Both the position numbers and the translations under genes were made by a program. Positions 1-5,953 of a stretch of 11,251 nucleotides of DNA are shown here, one piece after another; position 1 is the stretch's first letter; every line of letters starts with the position of its first letter. The DNA lies in assembly GCA_044221335.1 (NCBI GenBank), contig JBGAPI010000079.1:1-11251 (forward strand), written 5' to 3'. Under the pieces are notes generated by a model, which had not been told where the DNA came from, did no database searches, and was given only the letters and a program-made list of their open reading frames with translations. The stretch is from JBGAPI01 sp044221335 (GTDB lineage Bacteria; Pseudomonadota; Gammaproteobacteria; Xanthomonadales; Ahniellaceae).

Positions 1-121
1 CGAGCTCAATCGATTTCGGCCCGTGGTCAGACGACCACCTCGCAGAGGCCTTACACATAGACGCAGCCGTTTGTCCGGCAAAGCAACACAGCAGTTGACC
101 GAGGGGGCGAGTCCACACATA
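1..121. other. Left-edge non-coding stretch, no gene recognised
   Basis: I see no supportable gene here. A plus-strand frame is open from 23 into the repeat array, but its product is low-complexity Arg/Ala/Pro text created by the repeats. A short hairpin lies at 23-38 (GTGGTC, loop AGAC, GACCAC). It could mark the 3' end of something outside the window, but it has no T-tract. Confidence 0.5.
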
Positions 122-655
122 GGGCGCGCACTGCGCGCCAATGCCTCGCGTCGACATCGGGCGAAAACACCGAAGCGCCTCGCGACGGCGGCCAGTGGCC
201 GCCCTACGCAGGGCGCGCACTGCGCGCCAATGCCTCGCGTCGACATCGGGCGAAAACACCGAAGCGCCTCGCGACGGCGGCCGGTGGCCGCGCCACGTAG
301 GGCGCGCACTGCGCGCCAATGCCTCGCGTCGACATCGGGCGAAAACACCGAAGCGCCTCGCGACGGCGGCCAGTGGCCGCGCCACGTAGGGCGCGCACTG
401 CGCGCCATTGCCTCGCGTCGACACCGGGCGATGACACCGAAGCGCCTCGCGACGGCGGCCAGTGGCCGCCCTACGTAGGGGGCGCACTGCGCGCCATTGC
501 CTCGCGTCGACATCGGGCGAAAACACCTAAGCGCCTCGCGATGGCGGCCAGTGGCCGCCCAATGTAGGGCGCACACTGCGCGCCATTGCCTCACGTCGAC
601 ATCGAGCGGCGACACCGAAGCGCCGCGCGAAGGCGGCCAGGGACCGCCACACGCT
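122..655. repeat. Tandem array of six 89-bp BIME-like units (REP array 1)
   Basis: Six units start at 122, 211, 300, 389, 478 and 567, exactly 89 bp apart. Each unit contains palindrome REP-a (GGCGCGCACTGCGCGCC; 123-139, 212-228, 301-317, 390-406, 479-495, 568-584). A 47-nt spacer follows, then palindrome REP-b (GGCGGCCAGTGGCCGCC; 187-203, 276-292, 365-381, 454-470, 543-559), then an 8-nt junction whose best form is CTACGTAG (units 4/5). REP-a is therefore preceded by GTAG on the plus strand and REP-b by GTAG on the minus strand, the head-to-head arrangement of a bacterial interspersed mosaic element. The sixth unit has a decayed REP-b at about 632-648, and the GTAG before the first unit has become ATAG. 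A GTAG head followed by a GC-rich hairpin is the known signature of REPs mobilised by RAYT transposases. The array starts 26 bp beyond the corC stop codon, in a 3'-flanking position. Confidence 0.93.
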
Positions 656-681
656 CCGTAATCGGTGACTGCCCGTCGGCG

Positions 682-1527
682 CTACGCAGCGTCGACCAGG
701 CGCATCGAGAACTGGTGCACCCGGCGGTCATCGGCCTTGGTCACCTTGAAGTGATAGGTCTCGAGATCGGTTTCCTCGCCGGTTTCCGGCACGTGACCGA
801 GCGCCGCGGTGATGAGACCGCCGACGGTGTCGAACTCCTCGTCGGAGAAGCTGGCGCCGAAGCGTTCGTTGAATTCGGCGATCGGGGTCAGTGCGCTGAT
901 CGTGAAGCGGCCGTCGGGGAAGGCCTTGATGAAGCCCTCGTCGGCGTCGTCGTGCTCGTCGTCGATGTCGCCGACGATCTCTTCCAGCACGTCCTCGATC
1001 GTGACGAGGCCGGAGACGCCGCCGTATTCGTCGACCACGATCGCCATGTGATGACGGCCGAGCCGGAATTCCTGCAACAGGACATTGAGCCGCTTCGTCT
1101 CCGGGACCATGGTCACCGGCCGGAACACCGAGCGCAGGTCGCCGACCTTCTTGTTCTCGGCGACGACCTTCAGCAGGTCCTTCGCCAGCAGGATGCCGAT
1201 GATGTCGTCGTCGCCGTCGCCGAGCACCGGGAAGCGCGAGTGGCCGGACTCGATCACCGTCTTCAGGATCGATTGGGTGTCCTGGGTTGCCGCGACCGTG
1301 ACCATCCGGCTGCGCGGCACCATCACGTCCGCCACCTGCTGATCGGTGACCGCGATCGCGCCTTCGATCATCCGGAGCGTATCGCGCGACAACAGGCCGT
1401 TGGCCTGGGCGTTGCGCAGTTCCTCCAGCAGTTCGGCACGGTTGCGCGGCTCGCCGGACAGAATCTGGCCGAGTCGGTCGAGCCAGGATCGGGGTGCGGG
1501 AGGCGCGCTACTGGGGTCCTCGGACAT
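682..1527 (-). CDS. corC: CorC/HlyC-family CBS-domain protein (magnesium and cobalt efflux-type)
   Basis: This 281-residue protein matches gammaproteobacterial CorC in length and layout. Residues 15-60 form the N-terminal helical region. A tandem CBS pair (Bateman module) spans about 65-190, with MVPRSRM at 69-75, SRFPV at 97-101, and the strongly conserved second-repeat segment VVDEYGGVSGLVTIEDV at 164-180. A C-terminal CorC_HlyC transporter-associated domain covers about 205-278 (SDEEFDTVGGLI). There is no membrane segment, so it should be a cytoplasmic or membrane-peripheral protein. CorC is classically linked to CorA-dependent Mg/Co efflux, but the mechanism is poorly settled. I chose the ATG at 1527 because the product then begins MSEDPSS, as in known CorC proteins. 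No strong Shine-Dalgarno precedes it. A GTG at 1548 with GAGG about 10 nt upstream is an alternative, and the frame stays open to 1755 without conserved sequence. Downstream lies the REP array rather than lnt, the usual neighbour. Confidence 0.93.
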   Translation of the reverse strand: MSEDPSSAPPAPRSWLDRLGQILSGEPRNRAELLEELRNAQANGLLSRDTLRMIEGAIAVTDQQVADVMVPRSRMVTVAATQDTQSILKTVIESGHSRFPVLGDGDDDIIGILLAKDLLKVVAENKKVGDLRSVFRPVTMVPETKRLNVLLQEFRLGRHHMAIVVDEYGGVSGLVTIEDVLEEIVGDIDDEHDDADEGFIKAFPDGRFTISALTPIAEFNERFGASFSDEEFDTVGGLITAALGHVPETGEETDLETYHFKVTKADDRRVHQFSMRLVDAA

Positions 1528-1639
1528 TGTGCGGTGCGGCGACGCCACGATGGGCGGGCCTCGCAGTGTATCGCAAGCGGGTAGGGGGCCTTGGCGCCGG
1601 GTGGGTCGTGCGCCTCGGCACTGCCGAAGAGCCCAGGGG

Positions 1640-1782
1640 ATAGGGCCCAGGGCCCGGTCGGGCCGAGGCCAGTGACATGACATCGCGATGTCCCCGGCGC
1701 CGCTTCGACCAGGCACGATCGAGCGCAAGTCGCTCCGCCGACGATCGCCCCGCAAAACTGGGCCCTGGGCCCTGGGCCCTAT
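1640..1782. repeat. 16-bp GGGCCC-rich inverted repeat pair
   Basis: The left arm at 1640-1655 reads ATAGGGCCCAGGGCCC. The right arm at 1767-1782 is its exact reverse complement, with 111 bp between them. The right arm sits in a longer run (1757-1789) of GGGCCCT repeats ending in ATGCCCTAT. On the minus strand this run lies 23 bp after the stop of the upstream signalling gene and reads into AGTTTTG, so a weak terminator role is possible. The sequence is low in complexity, so the exact match is less surprising than its length suggests. Confidence 0.6.
1679..1692. promoter_or_regulatory. Perfect 14-bp palindrome, possible operator upstream of corC
   Basis: GACATCG is followed directly by its reverse complement CGATGTC. 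It lies about 150 bp upstream of the corC start. A random sequence of this size would contain such a palindrome roughly once, so the call is weak. The same arms occur, separated by 5 nt, in the middle of the units of REP array 2. Confidence 0.2.
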
Positions 1783-1811
1783 GCCCTATCTGCTGCCACC
1801 GCCGCCGACGA

Positions 1812-4406
1812 TCACCACAGCGCCCGCTGGAAGTCGAAATCCGGCTCCCGCGAGGTCGCCCCGAGCCCGTCGCCGCAGCCGTAGTCGATGCCGAGGCGCT
1901 GCAGGAACTGGGCCTGCTCGACCCGCTCGACCGACGGCGCCAGCACCGCCGCGCCCTGGCGATGCGCCTTGCGGACCAGCGAGATCAGCGCGGCGGCGAC
2001 GGCGTGGGCGCCCTGGGTCCACTTCACCAGTTCCGGCTCCAGCCGCACGTGCTCGACCGGCTCCTGGGACAGCAGGTGGATCGCGGCGAAGTCGCGGCCG
2101 TAGTCGGACACGCCGATCCGCACGCCGACCTTGCGCAGTCGCGCCAGCGGCGAGGCCAGCGCGTTGCGGCGGTCGACGAGGTCGGTGCTGGAGAGCTCCA
2201 GCGCAAGTCCGGCGCCCGAGAGGTGGCGGCGTTGCAATTCGTCGAGCAGCCAGTCGACGAGGCCGGTGCCGACCAGGCCATCGGCCATGATCGGCATGAA
2301 CAGGCGCACCTGGCGGCCGCGCTGCAGGGCGCGGTCGCGTGCGGCCAGCGCCGCGCCGATGCGGCGCCGCTCCAGCGCCTCGAGGCCGCCGATCTCGTTG
2401 GCGATCGGCGCGTAGGCGGCATAGGTCGCGACGCCGCCGATTTCTCCGGCGAGGTCGAAGGAGAAGTCGAACTGCCCGGACAGCTTGCCGGCCAGCGCCA
2501 CCAGCGGGCGGAAGCTGGTCCGCAGCGCGTCGTCCGGCAGCGGCCGCGAGAGCAGGCCGCGCAGCGCGAGCCGCGGCTCGGCGGCGGTCAGTACCGCGGC
2601 CTCCGGTTCGTGCCACAGGCTGCGGTTGCCGCCAAGGCGCTGCGCACCGAGCGCGGCGGCTTCGGCGCGGGCGACGCGGGCGTCGACGGTCTCGCCCTCG
2701 ACCAGCGCGGCGATGCCGAGGCTCACCGTGAGCTTCAGCGCGCCGAACGAGCCGTCCAGACCCACGCTGGCGAGCCGCGAGCGGATCCGCTCGGCGAGCT
2801 GGTCGACGTCGACCCGGCCGGCGCGGCTGGCGAGCACGATGTAGGCGCCGTCGCGGTAGATCGCCGCCAGGTCGGAGGCGGCGAGGATCTCGCGCAGGGC
2901 CCGCGCCAGCGCCTCCTCCAGCGAGGCCAGCCCGATCAGGCCGAGGCCGTCGCGCGATTCGGTATGCCGGTCGACCAGCACGAACAGCAGCGCGCTGCCG
3001 ACGGCGCCGTCGGCGGAGAGCCGCTCCAGCACGTGGGCGCGGCGGTAGAGGCCGCTCTGCGGGTCGCGCACCGACGCCAGCGCGGCCTGGGTCTTCAGCC
3101 AGCGGGTCTGGCGCAGGCGCGCCTCGACCACCGCGGCGAGATGGCGCGACTTCACCGGTTTCACCAGCACCTCGTCGGCGCCGGCCATCAATGCGTCGTA
3201 GCGGTCGGAATCGGCGTCGCGATCGGCCAGCAGCACCACCGGCAGGGTGGCGAACTGCGGCTCCTCCCGCAGCAGCCGCGCCAGTTCGGCGCCGTGGGTG
3301 TCGGGCAGCCTGGCGTCGATCAGGGCGAGGTCGGGGCGCAGCTCCTGTGCCGCCTTCCAGGCCTGATGGGCGTCGTTGGCGATCCGCGCGATCAGGCCCT
3401 GGCCCGCGAGCGAACGCGCGACCTCGGCGGCCTCGTCGTTGTCGCGCATCACCACCAGGGCCCGGGCCGGCGGCAGTTCCTCGCGGCCGAGCAGCTCGAA
3501 CAGCTGGGCGGCGACGCGCTGGCTGTCGACCGGTGCCGCGAAATAGGCCTGGGCGCCGGCGCGCTGCGCCAGCAGCCGCGAACTGACGTCGCGCTGCGGC
3601 GACAGCACGGCGAGCGTGGGGCCGAGCGGCGTGCCGATCCGCGCGTCGCCCAGCACCGCGGCGATCCGGGACAGCATCCGCAGCCGGTGCACCTCGATCA
3701 GCAGCGCCGCCGGCGTGGTCTGACCGAGGTAGTCGAGCAGGGTGGGGCCGTCGCTGAACGCTTCGACCGCGAGCCCGCGCTCCGCGAGGCTGCTCGCGAG
3801 GCCGGGGGCCAGGTCCTCCCCGACACCAAGCAAGGCGACAGTATTCCGCGCCAGCACCGGGCGGGCGCGCAGCGGCTGGGAGACCGGAGCTTGCGGCAGG
3901 GACGGTGGAGCCAGCGGGTGGGGGGCGGTCGGGACCGCTTTCGCTTCCGCGACGACCGGCGGCTCGGTGGCCGCAGGCAGGGGGATCGGCGCTGCCGACG
4001 CCGCCGGCACGGGGGCGCTGACCGGCGCGGCGATCGGGACGACCTGGTTGGCGGCCGGTACAGCGTTCGGCGCCTCCACCGCCGGCGTCAGCGCGGCGCG
4101 CAGGTCGACCGCGACCTGTCGTGGCGCGGACGGCGGCGGCGTACCGGTCTCGATCGCGGCGACGAAGTCGGCGATCCGGTTGAGCTGCGCCCGGGTCGGC
4201 ACCTGCATGCCGTCGGCGAAGCTGGCGAAATAGGACGCGAGGTCGGCGGCGACGTCGGCGACGGCCGGGTCCGCATGGTCCATCAGCTCGGTGACGGCGT
4301 CGACAAAGGTCTCCGCGCGGGTCGCGTCGAAAGACTCGGCGACCGCTCGCCAGGCGGCGGACAACGCGGCGATCGCAGGATCCGTCATTCTCGGACTGGC
4401 ACTCAT
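1812..4406 (-). CDS. Multidomain signalling protein: REC-REC-degenerate GGDEF-degenerate EAL
   Basis: This 864-residue soluble protein has no signal peptide or membrane segment. Residues 1-90 are helical and unrecognised; 90-180 are an Ala/Pro-rich linker. REC1 (188-307) is degenerate: LLIEV puts Glu238 at the phosphoacceptor Asp position, and the KP lysine is replaced (AAPV). REC2 (313-430) looks intact: RDND acidic pocket at 321-324, Asp364 in ALIDARLPD, Lys416 in LVKPV. A GGDEF-type fold (447-600) has YRDGAY at 517-522 in place of GGDEF. An EAL-type fold (628-855) lacks EAL, keeps Glu738 (LALELSS), has SDYGRDF at 767-773 in place of DDFG, and lacks the family's catalytic-loop Lys (VRLEPEL). 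Both output domains are therefore probably enzymatically inactive and may bind c-di-GMP or a protein partner, as FimX does with a different architecture. The ATG at 4406 is chosen because a GGGGGGA ribosome-binding site lies 5 nt upstream. An ATG at 4388 and upstream starts at 4517 and 4550 are less likely. Confidence 0.85.
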   Translation of the reverse strand: MSASPRMTDPAIAALSAAWRAVAESFDATRAETFVDAVTELMDHADPAVADVAADLASYFASFADGMQVPTRAQLNRIADFVAAIETGTPPPSAPRQVAVDLRAALTPAVEAPNAVPAANQVVPIAAPVSAPVPAASAAPIPLPAATEPPVVAEAKAVPTAPHPLAPPSLPQAPVSQPLRARPVLARNTVALLGVGEDLAPGLASSLAERGLAVEAFSDGPTLLDYLGQTTPAALLIEVHRLRMLSRIAAVLGDARIGTPLGPTLAVLSPQRDVSSRLLAQRAGAQAYFAAPVDSQRVAAQLFELLGREELPPARALVVMRDNDEAAEVARSLAGQGLIARIANDAHQAWKAAQELRPDLALIDARLPDTHGAELARLLREEPQFATLPVVLLADRDADSDRYDALMAGADEVLVKPVKSRHLAAVVEARLRQTRWLKTQAALASVRDPQSGLYRRAHVLERLSADGAVGSALLFVLVDRHTESRDGLGLIGLASLEEALARALREILAASDLAAIYRDGAYIVLASRAGRVDVDQLAERIRSRLASVGLDGSFGALKLTVSLGIAALVEGETVDARVARAEAAALGAQRLGGNRSLWHEPEAAVLTAAEPRLALRGLLSRPLPDDALRTSFRPLVALAGKLSGQFDFSFDLAGEIGGVATYAAYAPIANEIGGLEALERRRIGAALAARDRALQRGRQVRLFMPIMADGLVGTGLVDWLLDELQRRHLSGAGLALELSSTDLVDRRNALASPLARLRKVGVRIGVSDYGRDFAAIHLLSQEPVEHVRLEPELVKWTQGAHAVAAALISLVRKAHRQGAAVLAPSVERVEQAQFLQRLGIDYGCGDGLGATSREPDFDFQRALW

Positions 4407-4591
4407 GGCGTCCCCCCGAACGCCGCCGACCCGGGGTGTCGCCGCGGACCGTGCCGGCCACGCGATTCGGCGGGGCGCGACGGGCGGGAAGGCGACGTGG
4501 TCGGCATTGACGGTCATTATGCCTATCCAGGCTTGTCCTTGTGAGCACAAGGTCGCAAACTGCGCGCGATTTCAACAGCCGCGAGGCCGTC
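4407..4591. promoter_or_regulatory. Divergent intergenic region carrying both promoters
   Basis: This 185-bp region separates the start of the minus-strand signalling gene from the plus-strand FHA gene, so both promoters should be here. On the minus strand CATAAT (4521-4516) is a fair -10 hexamer, but the sequence 17 nt upstream is a poor -35. On the plus strand TTGACG (4507-4512) resembles a -35, without a good -10 at normal spacing. The palindrome at 4537-4552 lies near both. I cannot assign a transcription start. Confidence 0.45.
4537..4552. promoter_or_regulatory. 16-bp palindrome, candidate shared operator
   Basis: CCTTGTG, two bases AG, then CACAAGG form a perfect 7+2+7 inverted repeat. 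It is the clearest dyad in the divergent region, 40 bp before the FHA start codon and about 130 bp before the opposite start. The arms do not have CRP/Clp spacing (TGTGA-N6-TCACA), so it is not a CRP box. A dimeric regulator could bind here, but chance occurrence cannot be excluded. Confidence 0.35.
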
Positions 4592-5449
4592 ATGCAGCGA
4601 ATCGTGCTCCACCACGTCGAGGGACCGCGCCAGGGCCAGGCAGACACCTTCCAGCAGCCGGCGATCAACGTCGGCCGTGCCGCCGAGTGCCATCTCGCCT
4701 TCCCGACCGAGCGGGGCGTGTCCACCCACCATGCGCGAATCGAACAGCGCGACGGCGCGTTCGAAGTGGTCGACAATCACAGCACCAACGGCAGCTTCGT
4801 CAACGACGAGCGGATCGAGCGGCAGGTCCTGAAGGCCGGCGATCTGGTGCGCTTCGGCGCCTTCGGTCCGGTGGTGAAGATCGAGCTGCCGGATGCGGTG
4901 GTCGCCCAGCCGGCGCCAGTCGCGATGCGCGAGCCGCCGGCGTTCGCCGCGACCATGGCGCTGTCGGCGGCCGACCTCGCCAATGCCAAGACCCAGATGG
5001 GCATCGATACCCTGCCGCCGGCGCCGAAGGCGCCCGAGGCGCCGCGCGCGCCGTCGCCGCGGGTCGCGATCGCCACCGTCGAGACCCCGGCGGTCGAGCA
5101 ACTGGACGCCGACCTGTTCGAGGACAATTCCGCACCTCCGCCGCCGCGCCCTTCTGCGCCGCCGATGGCCGCTCCTGCGCCTCCGATGGCCGCCCCGCCG
5201 ACGCCGGCGGCTCCGCCGCAGTCCGGGCGTCCGGGCGCTCCGCCGCCGCCGCGTCCGGCCGCTCCGCAGGCTCCGGGCGTCGTCACCGCGCCACCGCCGG
5301 GCATGGGCGCGCCGATGCAACCGGGTCCGCCGCGCCAGATCCAGCCGGGTACCGGTAGCGGCGCCAAGATCTGGATCATCCTCGGTGGCGCGCTGTTCCT
5401 CGGCGTCGCCGCCGCCGCACTGCTGTTCTGGCTGAAGTTCAAGCATTGA
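4592..5449 (+). CDS. Tail-anchored FHA-domain protein
   Basis: This 285-residue protein has an N-terminal FHA domain at about 5-98 with the full phosphothreonine-binding signature: Gly28-Arg29, Ser44 with His47 (STHHARI), and STNGSFVN at 64-71. Residues 100-255 are a disordered linker, acidic at 171-178 and very rich in Pro/Ala from 181 onward. The C-terminus is one hydrophobic helix (about 259-281) followed by KFKH, so the protein should be anchored by its tail with the FHA domain in the cytoplasm. Thr121 (ATMAL) and Thr134 (KTQMGID) are possible phosphoacceptors for intra- or intermolecular FHA binding; that is an inference. The ATG at 4592 has GAGG five bases upstream. A GTG at 4541 would add 17 residues, but it has no ribosome-binding site and falls inside the palindrome. 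The gene is divergent from the REC-REC-GGDEF-EAL gene. Its partner kinase is not in the window. Confidence 0.9.
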   Translation: MQRIVLHHVEGPRQGQADTFQQPAINVGRAAECHLAFPTERGVSTHHARIEQRDGAFEVVDNHSTNGSFVNDERIERQVLKAGDLVRFGAFGPVVKIELPDAVVAQPAPVAMREPPAFAATMALSAADLANAKTQMGIDTLPPAPKAPEAPRAPSPRVAIATVETPAVEQLDADLFEDNSAPPPPRPSAPPMAAPAPPMAAPPTPAAPPQSGRPGAPPPPRPAAPQAPGVVTAPPPGMGAPMQPGPPRQIQPGTGSGAKIWIILGGALFLGVAAAALLFWLKFKH

Positions 5450-5450
5450 G

Positions 5451-5911
5451 GTAGGGCGCGCACCGCGCGCCAACGTCCCGCCGCATCGCACGGCGCGCCC
5501 TGCGCGCCGTCGCCTCGCGTCGACGTCGGGCTTCGATGTCGGGGCGCTTCGCGACGGCGGCCGGTGGCCGCCCTACGTTGGGCGCGTGCTTCGCGGCATG
5601 GCCTCGCGTCGACGTCGGGCTTCGATGTCGGGGCGTTTCGCGACGGCGGCCGGTGGCCGCCCTACGTCGGGTGCGCGTTGCGCGGCATGGCCTCGCGTCG
5701 ACATCGGGCTTCGATGTCGGGGCGCTTCGCGACGGCGGCCGGTGGCCGCCCTACGTTGGGCGCGCGCTGCGCGCATCGCCTCGCGTCGACATCGGGTGTC
5801 GATGTCGGGGCGCTTCGCGACGGCGGCCGGTGGCCGCCCTACGCGCCACCGCCTCGCGGCGACATCGGGCGACGATGCCGGAGCGCCTCGCGGCGGCGGC
5901 CAGAGGCCGCC
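5451..5911. repeat. Second 89-bp BIME-like array (REP array 2)
   Basis: GTAG at 5451-5454, two bases after the FHA stop codon, leads a clean REP-a hairpin (5455-5471, GGCGCGCACCGCGCGCC). After a 20-nt interruption, units start at 5491, 5580, 5669 and 5758 (89 bp apart), followed by a 5'-truncated last unit. REP-b (GGCGGCCGGTGGCCGCC) is at 5556-5572, 5645-5661, 5734-5750 and 5822-5838; a variant with centre AGA is at 5895-5911. REP-a copies inside the array are more decayed than in array 1. The spacer carries a third dyad, CGACATCG-(5 nt)-CGATGTCG, perfect in the units at 5669 and 5758. Array 1 lacks the second arm. The array lies between two convergent gene ends, a typical REP location, where it could act as a transcription or RNA-decay barrier. 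Confidence 0.92.
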
Positions 5912-5953
5912 GCGCATCGGATAGTTCCTCAGCGCAGCCGAGGCGGCCTTGCG

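Larger units (their letters stand above)
1528..1811. other. Intergenic region upstream of corC
   Basis: This 284-bp gap separates two minus-strand genes. It holds the GGGCCC-rich inverted repeat (1640-1655 with 1767-1782), a perfect hairpin at 1651-1664 (GGCCCG, GT, CGGGCC) and a 14-bp palindrome at 1679-1692. The corC promoter is expected here. The best -10-like hexamer I find on the minus strand is TACACT (1570-1565), about 38 nt before the start codon, but no convincing -35 accompanies it, so I do not call a promoter. The gap is long enough that corC is probably transcribed independently of the upstream gene. Confidence 0.6.

Noticed and set aside
23..567. Open frames running through REP array 1 that could be a repeat protein
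   Set aside because: The 89-bp unit is not a multiple of three, so the frame shifts each unit and no constant peptide repeat is kept. Nucleotide palindromes, not codons, are what is conserved.
122..655. CRISPR array
   Set aside because: The whole 89-bp unit is repeated, with no unique spacers between short repeats, and no cas gene is present.
1677..4544. Plus-strand open frame of 955 codons antisense to the REC-REC-GGDEF-EAL gene
   Set aside because: It is another GC-driven shadow. The product lacks recognisable domains, while the minus-strand frame gives receiver and EAL-type folds.
4537..4552. CRP/Clp binding site
   Set aside because: The half-sites TTGTG and CACAA are separated by 2 bp, not the spacing of the TGTGA-N6-TCACA consensus.
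1786..4776. Minus-strand open frame of 996 codons overlapping the signalling gene in another frame
   Set aside because: The translation is dominated by Arg/Ala/Gly/Pro and has no conserved motifs. It also runs back across the divergent promoter region into the FHA gene.
5926..5950. Rho-independent terminator for the C25 gene (CCTC...GAGG hairpin at about 5928-5943)
   Set aside because: The stem is short with a mismatch, and no T-tract follows on the minus strand.
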